Of a stretch of 64,000 nucleotides of DNA, positions 23,617 through 35,200 are shown piece by piece; positions within the stretch are counted from its first letter, which is position 1, and every line of letters starts with the position of its first letter. The notes under the pieces were generated by a model. That model worked only from the letters and a program-made list of their open reading frames with translations, ran no database searches and was not told where the DNA came from. The position numbers and the translations under genes are program-made. This DNA comes from Hymenobacter metallicola (GTDB lineage Bacteria > Bacteroidota > Bacteroidia > Cytophagales > Hymenobacteraceae), in assembly GCF_004745645.1 (NCBI RefSeq), contig NZ_SRMB01000002.1, positions 930,001 through 994,000 on the forward strand. The letters run 5' to 3'.

Positions 23617-26600
23617 CTAGCGGCTGGACGTGGTAGGCGGCGTGGCCCGCACCGAGTCGCGGCGGGTGAGGGCGGCGGGCGTCTGAGTCGAGTCGGGGGC
23701 GGCTTTCCGCTCCCGGCGCTGCTGCCGACGCTCCTGCTTCACATCCTCCTTCACCACGTCGTCGATGCCCTTGAAGAGGTCGGCCAGGTCGCGGTAGTCG
23801 CGCTGGAAGATGAGCGAGGCCCCGGTGCGCACAAACTGCCCGTCGATGTCGCCGTAGGCGTTGTTGCGGAAGGCCCGCAGACGGATCCGGCCGTTGGCCA
23901 GCACGTTGTATTCCACGCTCACGTCGCCGGCAAAGCTGCTCACCCCGGCCTGGCTTTGCCCGCCGGAAGCTTGGTTGCCCCCGCCCAGCGGCACATCCGT
24001 TCCGAGGCGCACGGTGAGGCGGTTATTGAGCAGCTGCCGGCGTACGGCCACGTTCAGGTCGGTACGGGTTTTCTCGGCGCCCGAAGAATAGTCGGCGTAG
24101 GAATTCACGCCCAGCTCCACGCCCAGGTTCGACAGGTAGCTGCCGGTCAGGTTGTTGAGCTGCTGGGTAAGCACCTGGCTGGCCGAGCCCCGCAGCTGAT
24201 TGGCGACCAAGCTGCCGCTGCTGGAGCGGAAGGGGTCCTGGGACATAAAGCGGTTCAAGACCAGCAACGAGAATACCTGCTTGTTGAGTTCGGTCGTCTC
24301 GCTGGGCTGGCGCAACTGGGCCAGGCGGGCCTCGATGGGGCCGCGCAATTCACTGCGGGCACCTTCCGGCAACTTGATGTCGAAGCCGATGACGGGCTTG
24401 AGCAGCTCCCCGGTCACGTTGAGAAACACTTGGAAGGGCAGCTGGTTGCGGCCCACGGCGTTGAGCGTTTCGTCGGCCAGGCCCTGGGCGGCCAGCAGCT
24501 CGGCCGGCGGGGCCTTCACGTTGTAAATAGCCGACACGTTGAGCTGGGCGTTGTAGGGGTCCCCGGTCCAGGAAATGGTGCTGCCCTTGGCAATGTCGAA
24601 TTCGCGGGAAGCCAAATCGTAGAGTGACATGGCGTATTTGCCCTCGGTCACGTCGAGGCGGCCGTTGAGGGTGATGGTGCCGCTGGGGTCAATGGCCGTA
24701 CGCAGGGTGCCGGCGGCCCGCACCTGCAGGTTGTCGCCCGAGGCTTGGTCGATGATGATGGTAAAGGGTGTGTTGTCGTTCACCGTTACGGTGGCCGTAA
24801 TGTCGTAGCCGGCGGCAGTTTTCACCGAGTCGAGGGCGACCTGCCGGGCCAGCATGGTATCCACGGGCGCGCTCAGGTCTACGAACTGCACAATGCCTTC
24901 CGTCGACACCAACCCCGCTTCGTCGTTGGGTACGGCCACTTTCAGGTCCGAGCCCTCGGCCACCACGGCCCGGGTGCGCACCACGGGCAGGGTTATGTTG
25001 CCGCTGATGCGCGTATCCGAGTCCACCACCAGCTTGCCGTAGAACAGCGGGTTGTCGCGCTGGGAGCTTTGAATGGCCAGGAACTTGTCAGTCGTCACGT
25101 TCAGGTTGAAACGGTAGTCATCCACGTAGTTGCGGGTAAACACCGTACCCGAGGCCACGGCCTTGTTGCCCACCGAGTCGAGCACCGTAAAGTTGTCGAA
25201 GGTCAGGCCCTGCTCACTGAAGTTGACGGTCTGGCTCGGCAGCCGGTAAGGGGCGCCCAGCTGGCTCACGGTAAAGCCCGCGTCGGGTGTGGTCGTAATG
25301 GCGCCGCGAATCAGGGGCTGGGCAAGGGTACCGCGCACGTCGAGGTTGCCGGTAATGCCGCCCGTGGATTCGCGCAGCTGTCCGGCCGAAAAAGCCTCGG
25401 CCGTTTTAATATCGAGCCGGTTCACCGTTACGGCAAACTGAATGGGGTCGGGCGGGGTGGCCAGGTAGTAGCCCACGGCCCGCACGTCGGTGCCCGCCGC
25501 GTTGGTCAGGCGGGCATCCACATTGTAGCGGTTGGCGGTGGGGTTGGTGGCTTTCAGCGTCACGTCGCCTACCAATGCCTTGTTGTAGGCAAAATTGGTC
25601 AGGGCCAGATCCGCCGTAAACGCCTGCCGGGGCTGGCCGATGCTGAAGGCCACGGCCTGCCCGTTGATGGTACCGGCTACCATAGAGTCGGGCATGCCGC
25701 CGGCCTTGGCCAGGCCGTTGAGGTCAAAGTTGGTAATGGTAGCCTGCAGCGGATACTGGGCGCCGGGCAGGGTTTGCAGGGCCAGCACCTGGTTGCCCTG
25801 GCTAAGGCGCACGTTGCGGGCGAAGATGGCGCCGGTAGCCGTGGTGTAGCGCACCTCATTATCGGGCGCCACGTCCCATTTCTGGTTGTCGAGCACCAGG
25901 TTAGGCCCGAAGCTAAAGGCGTACGCGTCACCCTGGTTGAAGACCTGCAACACCCCGGCCACGTTCAGGCGCTCCACGCTGTCCGACTCGGCGATGCGCA
26001 GGTTGGTCCCAATCTTATTGTTGGCGATGCTGCCGGTCAGGCTGGGGTTAGGCAACCGCAACGACGTATCCTGACTGGCCTGCCGCAGCCGCAGCGCGTA
26101 GTCCAGCTTCTGCGGGTCCGACGCCACGTTGAGCCGCAGCGAGTCGAGGCGGTAAGTATCGTACACAATCAGCGGAATCCGGCTGTTTATCGTCAGGTTG
26201 GCGGCCCGGCTGTCGTAGCTGCCAGTCAGCTTAAAGGGCGAAATCTGCTTGAGGCCGGGCACCAGCTGGGTGGCAATCTTGGGGTTCTTCAGGTTGGCGT
26301 CGAATGTGAACTGCCGGTAGACACTGGAGGCCGCGTAGCGCACCCCGGGCAAATCAAAGTACCGGTCGATGTGGCGCTGCAGCTCCAAAGCCAAGTCGCC
26401 CAGGCGGGTGTTGCCGCGCAGGGTAGCATCCAGCACGTTGGAAGCAAAGTAAACTTCGGTTCGGCCCGGCCGTTGCAAAATCCGGCCGCTGAGCGAGTCG
26501 AGGGCAAAGGGCTGATTGTCTTTCACGATGACCACGCGCCGGCCCGAGAACGTGCCGTTGAGCGAGTTGAGGTCCGAGCCGCTGATATTGGCCGCCAAGT

Positions 26601-28848
26601 CGCCCTGAATGCGCAGGTCGCCGCCGGTGTAGAAGCCCAGGGCCGTGAGGTTGGCCCCGCGCAGGTTGAGCCGGTCCACGGTGTAGGTCGGGTTGTTGGC
26701 GTCGCGCAGGTTCACGGTAGCCAAGAGGTCCAAGTTCAGGTTGGGGTCCTGGCTGCTGCGGGCGTCTACTTTGTAAATCTGCCGGTCGATGTCCACGTTG
26801 GCCGTAATGCCGCGGTAGTTGTAGCCGTTGTATTGGGCACTCTGCACGTTGGCCACCAGCTTGCCGCGCATCTGGGCCGGGTCGAGGCCCCGGGCATTGA
26901 GGCGGCCACTGGCGGTAATTTTGCCAATGGTGGGGTCGCGCAGAAACTTCCCTACGTCGAGGCCCTGGGTGGTGAAGGTAGCATTGATGGGCTCGGCGCC
27001 TTTGGGGCCTTCGCCCATGTCCACCTTGGCCGTGGCGTTGCCGAAGGAGGTCGTGGCCCGGAGGTTGGCGTCGAAAATCTGGGCGGTGGGCCGGCCCTTA
27101 AACGTGCCGGCCACCGTCATGCGGCCCGGCAGGCGGTACTCGGCCGGAATCGTGCCCTTGGGCAGCAGGCTCTTGATATCGGCGTCGGAAGTCGTGAATT
27201 GGGCAATGTTCAGGTCGGTGTAGAGGCGGCGGTCGGTTTCGGGCAGGCCCACGATTCGGCCGCTGGCCCGCACCACCGTGTTGCGGAAGCCCACAAACTC
27301 CAGGTTCTGTATCCGCATGTCGCCCACGCGCCCACTCACGCGCCCACTCACCAGCACCGACTGGTTGGCACCCGTGTTGAACGGGGCGGTGCCGGCCAGG
27401 TCAGGAGCCAGGTAGAGGATGTCGCGGAAGCCCAGGCGTACGTTGCGCAGGTCGCCCTCGATGCCCAGGTTGGGCAGCTGCCGGGTGTCGGCCAGGGCGT
27501 CGAGGCTCTTGTAGCGCATGGCCAGGGTCTGGCGGATGCGGGTATGGGGCGTTTGCAGGTCCAGGTTGTCCAGGCGGGTCTGCACCGAGTCGAACACCAC
27601 GTCGGCCGTGGCGCTGTTTACCTGGAAGCCGCTCTGCTCCTTGCCCGCCAGGTTCACGATACGGCCGGTGGTGCTGTTCTCGGAGTAAAACAGATTCTCC
27701 GTGTTCAACACCAGGTCCGTGAACTTGAGGTGGTTATAGTCCATGCCGGGCACGCGGGTGCGCTGCTTGGGCTGGTTGAAGTTGTCGAAGGCCACGTCCA
27801 CCCCGCTGATATCCGACTTCTTCAGCGTCACGACCCAGCTGGTGGCCGAGCCCGTGGCTTTTTCCACCGACTCGTTCAGGTCGCGCACGGCTTCGGCGGG
27901 GTTCACCACCCGCTGCTCCACCGGCACATTCTCATTCTGAGCGTAGGCAAAGGACGTATTGCGCAGCCGCAGCGTGTTCAGATCCACGCGGCTGCGAATC
28001 AAATCGATGTTTTCCGCCGTGGCCTCAGCCTCGCCGATGCGGGTGCTGATAAACTGGGCGGCCACGTTGTTGCGGTAGGTCAGGCTCACGTTGTTCAGGG
28101 CCGCAGTGTTCAGCCCAAACGTCGTAGTCAGCGGCTCGGAGGGCGTGTCCGGCGGCACCTTGCTTTGCACAATGCCGATGCTGGTATTTTTCAGCGCGGC
28201 CGTGTTGATGCGGTAGATGGACTTATCCACGTCCACTTCGTTCATCGTCACGGCCAAATCCCCCACCTTGGTGCGGATGTCGTTGCCGTCGACCTGGTCC
28301 TGGTAGGTCAGGAAGATGTTGGACAAATGCAGGTCGCCGATGTTGTAGGTAAAGCCCCCGGTCGAGTCGGCCGGGGCGGTAGTTGTCGTGTCGCCAGTGG
28401 CAAAGGCGGCCACGATAAAGTCGTAGTTCGATACGCTGTCGGGCTCGGTACGCTTGATGTGCAGCGTGCCGTCGTTGAGCTCCAAGGACTTGACGTTGAT
28501 CTGCGACTTGGTCAGGGCCCACAAGTCCAGGTTCACCCCGAGGTGGCCCACGGCCAGCAGCGTATCGCGCTGCTGGTCTTCCAGATACACGTTGTCGAGT
28601 GAAATGGCATTGCGAAAGTCGGTACGAAACTTACCGATACGTACTTCCGTGCCCAGCTTATCACGCAGGTAGCCTTCGGCCTTGCGGGCCACAAAGTCCT
28701 GGGTAGCCGGAAATTGCAAAGCCACCACGGCCACTAGTACCAGCAGCAGCACAAAAGCCACGAGTCCCAATAGAGTATACAGGGCGCGGCGGGCGTAAGT
28801 AGGTAGAGAGTTAATGGCGCAAACAGAATAAAGGTCCGCCCGTCCCAA
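23617..28848 (-). CDS. tamB: TamB: translocation and assembly module inner-membrane protein
   Basis: A 1743-residue AsmA-like protein. One transmembrane segment at about 21-47 (ALYTLLGLVAFVLLLVLVAV) anchors it in the inner membrane; the rest would be a long periplasmic beta-taco filament. The C-terminal TamB/DUF490 domain (about 1250-1660) includes GRLDVTEGKYAMSLYDLASR and the closing VSVEYNVLANGRIRLRAFRN. A charged tail of about 75 residues (VKQERRQQRRERK, then Ser/Thr/Pro-rich) follows the domain and is not part of the usual fold. The start appears to be TTG at 28848: a stop codon lies upstream in frame and no ATG precedes the membrane segment. It diverges from the 4-alpha-glucanotransferase gene. 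Confidence 0.93.
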   Translation of the reverse strand: MGRADLYSVCAINSLPTYARRALYTLLGLVAFVLLLVLVAVVALQFPATQDFVARKAEGYLRDKLGTEVRIGKFRTDFRNAISLDNVYLEDQQRDTLLAVGHLGVNLDLWALTKSQINVKSLELNDGTLHIKRTEPDSVSNYDFIVAAFATGDTTTTAPADSTGGFTYNIGDLHLSNIFLTYQDQVDGNDIRTKVGDLAVTMNEVDVDKSIYRINTAALKNTSIGIVQSKVPPDTPSEPLTTTFGLNTAALNNVSLTYRNNVAAQFISTRIGEAEATAENIDLIRSRVDLNTLRLRNTSFAYAQNENVPVEQRVVNPAEAVRDLNESVEKATGSATSWVVTLKKSDISGVDVAFDNFNQPKQRTRVPGMDYNHLKFTDLVLNTENLFYSENSTTGRIVNLAGKEQSGFQVNSATADVVFDSVQTRLDNLDLQTPHTRIRQTLAMRYKSLDALADTRQLPNLGIEGDLRNVRLGFRDILYLAPDLAGTAPFNTGANQSVLVSGRVSGRVGDMRIQNLEFVGFRNTVVRASGRIVGLPETDRRLYTDLNIAQFTTSDADIKSLLPKGTIPAEYRLPGRMTVAGTFKGRPTAQIFDANLRATTSFGNATAKVDMGEGPKGAEPINATFTTQGLDVGKFLRDPTIGKITASGRLNARGLDPAQMRGKLVANVQSAQYNGYNYRGITANVDIDRQIYKVDARSSQDPNLNLDLLATVNLRDANNPTYTVDRLNLRGANLTALGFYTGGDLRIQGDLAANISGSDLNSLNGTFSGRRVVIVKDNQPFALDSLSGRILQRPGRTEVYFASNVLDATLRGNTRLGDLALELQRHIDRYFDLPGVRYAASSVYRQFTFDANLKNPKIATQLVPGLKQISPFKLTGSYDSRAANLTINSRIPLIVYDTYRLDSLRLNVASDPQKLDYALRLRQASQDTSLRLPNPSLTGSIANNKIGTNLRIAESDSVERLNVAGVLQVFNQGDAYAFSFGPNLVLDNQKWDVAPDNEVRYTTATGAIFARNVRLSQGNQVLALQTLPGAQYPLQATITNFDLNGLAKAGGMPDSMVAGTINGQAVAFSIGQPRQAFTADLALTNFAYNKALVGDVTLKATNPTANRYNVDARLTNAAGTDVRAVGYYLATPPDPIQFAVTVNRLDIKTAEAFSAGQLRESTGGITGNLDVRGTLAQPLIRGAITTTPDAGFTVSQLGAPYRLPSQTVNFSEQGLTFDNFTVLDSVGNKAVASGTVFTRNYVDDYRFNLNVTTDKFLAIQSSQRDNPLFYGKLVVDSDTRISGNITLPVVRTRAVVAEGSDLKVAVPNDEAGLVSTEGIVQFVDLSAPVDTMLARQVALDSVKTAAGYDITATVTVNDNTPFTIIIDQASGDNLQVRAAGTLRTAIDPSGTITLNGRLDVTEGKYAMSLYDLASREFDIAKGSTISWTGDPYNAQLNVSAIYNVKAPPAELLAAQGLADETLNAVGRNQLPFQVFLNVTGELLKPVIGFDIKLPEGARSELRGPIEARLAQLRQPSETTELNKQVFSLLVLNRFMSQDPFRSSSGSLVANQLRGSASQVLTQQLNNLTGSYLSNLGVELGVNSYADYSSGAEKTRTDLNVAVRRQLLNNRLTVRLGTDVPLGGGNQASGGQSQAGVSSFAGDVSVEYNVLANGRIRLRAFRNNAYGDIDGQFVRTGASLIFQRDYRDLADLFKGIDDVVKEDVKQERRQQRRERKAAPDSTQTPAALTRRDSVRATPPTTSSR

Positions 28849-29139
28849 CGCAAAAAGTGGGGTTGGGGTTGGCTTAGTCCACGCTTAATCCTGCTAGCCG
28901 GATGGCCGGCGAAGAACAAATACATAGGCTTTTGCGCATGAATAATTTTTTCTGCTTTCCACCCACCGAACCAATGGCCTTCGTCTTCTGATAACCTTCT
29001 GCTAATCCACTGTTTAACTCAATAACATCTCCTTGTCAGCCCCGCAATTAATTACGCAACTAATCAATTCCTTCCGACCAGGTAAAACTTCCCCTTTCAC
29101 TCTATTATCTTTCGCCTCCAATTCGATTTCCACCCTCCC

Positions 29140-31872
29140 ATGATTCTTCGTTTTACCCTGCCTTTTTACACTGCCTGGGGTCAGCGGCTGGTAGTATGCG
29201 GTTCCGAGCCCTCCTTGGGTTCCTGGAACCTGGCTCAGGCCCTGAATCTGCACTACAACCCGTCCTCCGGCCTCTGGAGTCACGAAATAAGCCTGCCCGA
29301 TGACCAGGCCGGCACGGTAGAGTACAAGTACATTCTGCTGGATGAGCGCACCGGCAACGAAGACTGGGAGTGGGGTGAAAACCGGAAAGTAGACTACGAC
29401 GGCCGCCAATTCAGCCGCCTAGTGCTGGAGGACTACTGGCGCCCGGCAGCGCAGCCCGAAAACGAGCTGCACACGGCCGCCTTTACCCAGGCACTGATGC
29501 GCCGTCCGGCCGCTAAGCCGGCCACCAAGCCCGCCGCCCGCCTGGCCGATTCCGTAGTGCGTTTCCAGCTGGTAGCGCCCCGCGTCGACTCCGACCATCA
29601 GCTTTGCGTGCTTGGCTCCGACCCGGCCCTGGGCGCCTGGGATGCCCGCAAGGCCGTGCTGCTCTCGGATGCTACGTACCCAACTTGGACGGCCGATGTA
29701 GTCCTGGAGCACCCCGAGCGAATCAGCCTGTATAAGTATGGTATCTGGGACCCGCGGGAAAAAAAGATCCTGCACTTGGAAGCCGGCGACGACCGGGTGA
29801 TTTCGCCTTCGGCCGACCGCAAAACCCTGCGGGTGCGGGCCGACGAGCATTTTCGTTACCCCACCGGCGCCTGGCGCGGGGCCGGCGTGGCCCTGCCCGT
29901 GTTTGCCTTGCGGAGCCGCCGCGGCCTGGGCGTGGGCGAGTTCCCGGACCTGAAATTGCTCATCGACTGGGCCGCCAGCACCGGGCTGAAGATGGTGCAG
30001 ATCCTGCCCATCAACGACACTACTGCCACTCATACCTGGGTCGACTCTTACCCGTACGCGGCCATTTCGGTGTTTGCCCTGCACCCGCAGTACCTGAACC
30101 TGGACGAAATTGCCGAGTTCGACGAAGCTGCTGACCGGCAGGAGCTCGACAAGCTGCGCGACGAGTTCAACCAGCTGGACTTTGTGGACTACGAGCCGGT
30201 GATGAACGCCAAGTGGAAGTTTATCAAGACCTTGTATCAGCAGGAAAAGGTGCGGTTTTTGGCCGACCCCGAGTTTCACAGCTTCCGGGAAGAGCAAAAG
30301 GGCTGGTTGGTTTCCTACGTGGCCTTTTCGGCGCTGCGGGACCGGTTTGGCACGGCCGACTTCTCCCAGTGGCCCGCCGAGTTCCGGACGCCTCAGAACC
30401 TGGAGGAGCTGACCAGTGAAACCCAACCCGACTTCGACGAGTTTGGCCTGCACTTCTTCACCCAGTTTCACCTCGACAAGCAGCTGCGCGAGGCTGTAGC
30501 CTATGCCCGCCAGAGCGGGGTGGTGATGAAAGGCGACCTGCCCATCGGCATTTACCGCCACTCGGCCGACGCCTGGACCCAGCCCGAGCTCTACCACATG
30601 GACCAGCAGGCCGGCGCCCCGCCAGACGACTTCTCGACCACGGGCCAGAACTGGCGTTTCCCGACCTACAACTGGGAGCGGATGGCCCAGGACGGCTACC
30701 TGTGGTGGAAGCAGCGCATGAGCCACCTGGCCCGCTACTTCGACGCCCTGCGCATCGACCATATCCTGGGCTTTTTCCGCATTTGGGAAATGCCCGGCCA
30801 CTCGGTGGAAGGCCTGTTGGGCCACTTCTCCCCCGCCCTGCCCCTGCACCGCCACGAAATTGAGCAGCGCCTCGGCTGGTTCGATTACGGCCGCCTGTGC
30901 GAGCCCTACATCCGCTGGCACATCCTGGCTGATATCTTCAAAGAGCAGGCCGAAGCCGTCAAAAACGAGTTCTTGGACGAGGCCAGCTACGGGGTATTCC
31001 ACCTCAAACAGCATCTGCAGACTCAGCGGGAAATTGAAGCGGTGTTCGAGCAGAAGATTGCCGCCGACCCCTTAAACACAGAGCACTACGTGTGGCTGCG
31101 CACGGGCCTCTACAAGCTGGTCAACGAGGTGCTGTTTGTGCCCGCCGAGCAGGCCGACTTCTACCATCCGCGCATTACGCTGCCCAAGACTTACGCCTTC
31201 CGGGAGCTGGACGAAACCTCGCGCCACCGCCTGCACGACCTCTACAACGACTTTTTCTACCGGCGGCACGAGGAGTTCTGGCGCGAGCAGGGCCTGGTGA
31301 AGCTGCCGGCCGTGCGCTTTGCCACCAACATGCTGATCTGCGGCGAAGACCTGGGCATGGTACCCGAGTCGGTGCCGGGCGTGATGAAGGCCCTGGGTAT
31401 TCTGGGCCTCAACATCCAGCGCATGCCCTCCGACCCGCAGGTGGAGTTTGGCCACCCCGGCCGGGCGCCCTACCTCTCGGTGGTTAGCCCCGGCTCTCAC
31501 GACATGAGCACGGTGCGGGGTTGGTGGGAAGAAGACCCCATCCGGACCCAGCGCTTCTTCGAAAACACACTGGGCCACTGGGGCGAGGCCGCTCCGTATT
31601 ACTGCGAGCCTTGGGTAGCCCGCGAAATTACGGTGCAGCACCTGCAGTCGCCGGCCATGTGGGCCGTGTTTCCGCTCCAGGACCTGCTGGCCACCGATGC
31701 GGACCTGCGCCGCCAAAATCCGCTCGATGAGCAAATTAACGTGCCCAGCAACCCGACCCACTTCTGGAAGTACCGCCTCCATCTGAACCTGGAGGACCTG
31801 GTGCAGGAAGTTGGCTTCAACAACGAAGTGCAACAGCTTATCAGCCACAGCGGCCGACTGCGCGTCTACTAA
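29140..31872 (+). CDS. malQ: 4-alpha-glucanotransferase with two N-terminal CBM20 starch-binding domains
   Basis: A 910-residue cytoplasmic GH77 enzyme that moves alpha-1,4-glucan segments between maltooligosaccharides or glycogen. Two CBM20 domains precede the catalytic part: about 1-105 (LVVCGSEPSLGSWN) and about 140-235 (LCVLGSDPALGAWDARKAV). The GH77 domain starts near 255 (RRGLGVGEFPDLKLLIDWA). The catalytic Asp lies in ALRIDHILGFFRIWEMPG, the acid/base Glu in ICGEDLGMVPES and the stabilising Asp in SPGSHDMSTVRGWW. The double CBM20 layout is that of plant DPE2 and of many Bacteroidota enzymes, suggesting glycogen or heteroglycan as acceptor. It stands alone, bounded by a strong terminator. 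Confidence 0.94.
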   Translation: MILRFTLPFYTAWGQRLVVCGSEPSLGSWNLAQALNLHYNPSSGLWSHEISLPDDQAGTVEYKYILLDERTGNEDWEWGENRKVDYDGRQFSRLVLEDYWRPAAQPENELHTAAFTQALMRRPAAKPATKPAARLADSVVRFQLVAPRVDSDHQLCVLGSDPALGAWDARKAVLLSDATYPTWTADVVLEHPERISLYKYGIWDPREKKILHLEAGDDRVISPSADRKTLRVRADEHFRYPTGAWRGAGVALPVFALRSRRGLGVGEFPDLKLLIDWAASTGLKMVQILPINDTTATHTWVDSYPYAAISVFALHPQYLNLDEIAEFDEAADRQELDKLRDEFNQLDFVDYEPVMNAKWKFIKTLYQQEKVRFLADPEFHSFREEQKGWLVSYVAFSALRDRFGTADFSQWPAEFRTPQNLEELTSETQPDFDEFGLHFFTQFHLDKQLREAVAYARQSGVVMKGDLPIGIYRHSADAWTQPELYHMDQQAGAPPDDFSTTGQNWRFPTYNWERMAQDGYLWWKQRMSHLARYFDALRIDHILGFFRIWEMPGHSVEGLLGHFSPALPLHRHEIEQRLGWFDYGRLCEPYIRWHILADIFKEQAEAVKNEFLDEASYGVFHLKQHLQTQREIEAVFEQKIAADPLNTEHYVWLRTGLYKLVNEVLFVPAEQADFYHPRITLPKTYAFRELDETSRHRLHDLYNDFFYRRHEEFWREQGLVKLPAVRFATNMLICGEDLGMVPESVPGVMKALGILGLNIQRMPSDPQVEFGHPGRAPYLSVVSPGSHDMSTVRGWWEEDPIRTQRFFENTLGHWGEAAPYYCEPWVAREITVQHLQSPAMWAVFPLQDLLATDADLRRQNPLDEQINVPSNPTHFWKYRLHLNLEDLVQEVGFNNEVQQLISHSGRLRVY

Positions 31873-31900
31873 GCGCGCCAGCCTCTCCTTGGTTTTCCGA

Positions 31901-31934
31901 AACGGTTTCATCGCCCTGATGAAACCGTTTTTTT
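31901..31934 (+). terminator. Intrinsic terminator after malQ
   Basis: AACGGTTTCATC (31901-31912) and GATGAAACCGTT (31918-31929) pair perfectly with a 5-nt loop and run into a T-tract. Confidence 0.88.
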
Positions 31935-32156
31935 ATGCCCTGTCCTGTCCTAAAAAGGATTCTGCGTGACTATTCTGAGGTCGCTGCCAGGAATTCGCTC
32001 TTTTTATTCGCACAGAAGCCAGCGCCCTTCAGCCACAGGTATTGGTCCTTCAGCCAAAATGTGCGCGCCAGCATGAGCAGCCTGATACGTTTGTGTGAGA
32101 AAAATACGTGCGTGTTTATCCGGAGCTAAATCCGCTTTAGTACCCGCTGCGTAGAC

Positions 32157-32189
32157 TTGGAACAATCCAATACCCTTGGAATAGTTTTA
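32157..32189 (+). promoter_or_regulatory. Possible Bacteroidota-type promoter of the first giant T9SS gene
   Basis: TTGG at 32157-32160 and TAGTTTTA at 32182-32189, spaced by 21 bp, resemble the Bacteroidota -33 (TTG) and -7 (TAnnTTTG) boxes, with one mismatch in the latter. A start there would leave a 5' leader of roughly 70 nt. Otherwise the 394 bp between malQ and this gene hold only the malQ terminator; I see nothing else in them. Confidence 0.35.
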
Positions 32190-32266
32190 CTCGTAGCGCA
32201 TCCCTTTTTGCCTGCTGCCCTGCGAGGATAGTTACCCACTTCGTTTCTTTTCACCCATAACATATC

Positions 32267-35200
32267 ATGAAAACAACTTTACGATTAGTGGTCTTGCTGC
32301 TGATCTGGGCTGGTTTCGGCAGTGCGGCGGTAAAAGCGGCTGTTGCGCCAACCATTATCACACCAACCATTACCGGGGCTACCGTTCCGCGCAACAACGG
32401 CCTGACGGTGCTCGTCACCTCCGTGACGGCCACGCTCTTCAACGACGCCGACGGGAACACCAGCCTGTCGTATTACCGCGTTACGACCCTGCCTACCAGC
32501 GGGCAGCTGTACGCCTACAACGTGGCCAGCGACGAGAGCATCGCCATTACGTCTACCGCGCAGACGTTCAACCCGTTTCAGTACCCCAGCATTGCCTACG
32601 CTCCAGCGGCTACGGCCGCGGCGGCTACGTACTCGTTTCAGTACCGGGCCACGGATGAAGACAACCTGACCTCGGCCATTGGTACCTACAACATTCCCGT
32701 TTCGACGGCGGCCAAGGTAAATCAACTGCCCCTGACGCGCGAAGTGACCAACCAGATTATGGCCAAAGGCTTCGGTCCCAGCCCCCTGGCGCCCGGCCTG
32801 TTCGGCGTCGATACGGACGGCAGCGTCGACAACTTTCTCATCACCACCGTGCCCGACCCGGCCACGGTAGGCGTTCTGCGTATCGGGACGGCCGGCGCTC
32901 AAATTGCGGCCAACACGACCATTACGGCGGCGCAGGCGGCCCAGCTCACGTTTGACCCCGTAGCCACCTACTTCGGCACGGCCATCATTCAGTACCAGGC
33001 CATCGACAACAACGCGGCTTCCGATGCTACGGCCGCCAATTACGCCATTCCGGTTTCCAACGTGGGCAGCCCTTTCGGCTCGAGCCTGCTGTTTTATTCG
33101 CGCCCGATCTTGGAAGACTGGACCAGCACGGCCCAGTCGATTACGGTAAATGGTACCACGGTTTCGGTAAGCAACTACACGGGCAGCGGCCCGGAAACCA
33201 ACCTGCACATCGAAGACAACCCCACCATGCCCGGCCGGGCCCTGACCTGGACGGCCGACTACATCAACGGCACGCCGGTGGCTTCGCACACGGCCAGCGT
33301 GACCTTTGACTTCAGTAAGCCCGTTAGTGGCTTCAGCTTGAGCCTGGGCGACATTGACTTGTCGGCCAACGCCTGGACCGACCAGGTAACCATCACCGGC
33401 AAGCGCGCCGACGGCACGACGGTGGTGCTGGCCGCTGCTAATATTGACCTGGGTACGGCCGTAACCTACACCGGCAACAACGTGCTGACCGGCAACGCCG
33501 GCTCCTCGACGGCCGACGACAATACGGTGGTAACTTTCCCCGAGCCCATCGTGAGCGTGACCCTGGCGTATGCCAACACGACGACCAACGTGAATCCGGC
33601 CCAGCAGCTGATGACCATTGAGGCCTTTTCCTGGTATACGCCCGACGTGGTAACGACCCTAACCGGCCCGGCCCGCGTGAACCCCAACACCAACGTGACC
33701 TACGTGGCCACGAGCACCAACACCGGCCCTTACACGGCCACGGGCGTTATCCCGACGGTGCAGCTGAACGCCGGCCTGACTAACGTCACCATCAACGGGG
33801 TAGCTGCCGGCACCAGCTACAACTCCACGACGGGCCTGCTGACCTTGCCCACCACGACCAACCTGGCCAGCGGCGCCAGCGTGGCCTACAACGTGGGCTA
33901 CACCATCGGCACAAGCACCGTAACGGGTATTGCCCGCAACAGCGCCACTTCCGCCGACGAGGCTCCGGCCAACAACAACGGCTCGTTGAGCAACTCCCAG
34001 GTAACGACAGTCGTGAACCAGCCACCGGTGGTGCAGAACGTGACGGCCCCGACGATGAGCAACGCCAACGCGGCTACTCCTATTCCGTCGTTGGTGGGCA
34101 CCGACCCCGACGGCGACAACACCATTGCAAGCTACCTGCTGACCAACCTGCCCAACACAACAACCCAGGGCACGCTGAGCTACACCCGCAATGGGGCTCC
34201 CGTCACGCTGGCAACGGGCAACACTTCGACCCTAGCCAACCGGACGCTGACGCCGGCCGAAATGGCTACCCTGCAGTTTGACCCCGTGGGTACTTACATC
34301 GGCAACGCTACCTTCAACTACACCGCTACCGACGACCTGGGCCTTACCTCCAACACGGCGACCTACACCATTCCGGTCAACACCGCCATTGGCGCCACCG
34401 ACCTGTTTGTAAACCAGCAAGTTAAGCTCGGCCCCTACCAGATTGGCGACCAGGTAACCTTCACCGTGACGGCCGGCAACACGGGCTCGGCGGCTTCGGG
34501 TGTGCAAGTGAAAGACGCCTTGCCCGCGGGCCTGAGCTTTGTGAGTGCAGCACCTTCGCAAGGCACTTACGACCCTGCCACCGGCGTATGGAACGTGGTT
34601 TCGGGTCTGAACACCTTTGCCAGCGGTGCCTCGGCCACGCTGACCATCACGGCCACCATTACCCGCAACGGGACGTTTACCAATGTCTCGACCATCACGG
34701 CTACCACGACCGACTCGAACCCGTTTAACAACGAAGCCAGCCAAGTAGTAAACCCCGGTACGGCGGCTTACGCCCAGGATTTCGAAGGCCGCACCACGAC
34801 CGACTACTGCGAAATTTACACCGGTATGTCGCTCACGGGCACGACCAACGCTCTGGCCGACAACACCTCCCTGGTTTCAAATGCCGTGCTTAGCACTACG
34901 GCCGTGTCGTACGCTACGCCCCTGCTGCGCCTGACGGGCTCGGCCACCGTCTCGTTCCTGACCCGGGTAACGGCCACAACCAACACGCCCCGCTACCGCG
35001 TAGCTCTGCTCGACGCCGCCGGCAACCGCACGGTGCTTACGGCCTTCGCGGCCTTCACCAACACGACGGCTACCACCATCACGGCCAACGTGGCCCAGTC
35101 GGGAGTGTACCGCGTGGAGGTGTCCTTCGACGCCACGGTGAACGGCGCAACCAACGGCGTGGCCATCATCGACGACGTGGTTATCAACAATGCTACCGTG

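Noticed and set aside
24745..28602. 1285-codon open frame antisense to tamB
   Set aside because: It mirrors a strongly supported TamB gene. Its product has the His/Gly/Val/Gln-rich composition expected of antisense frames in GC-rich DNA and no recognisable domain.
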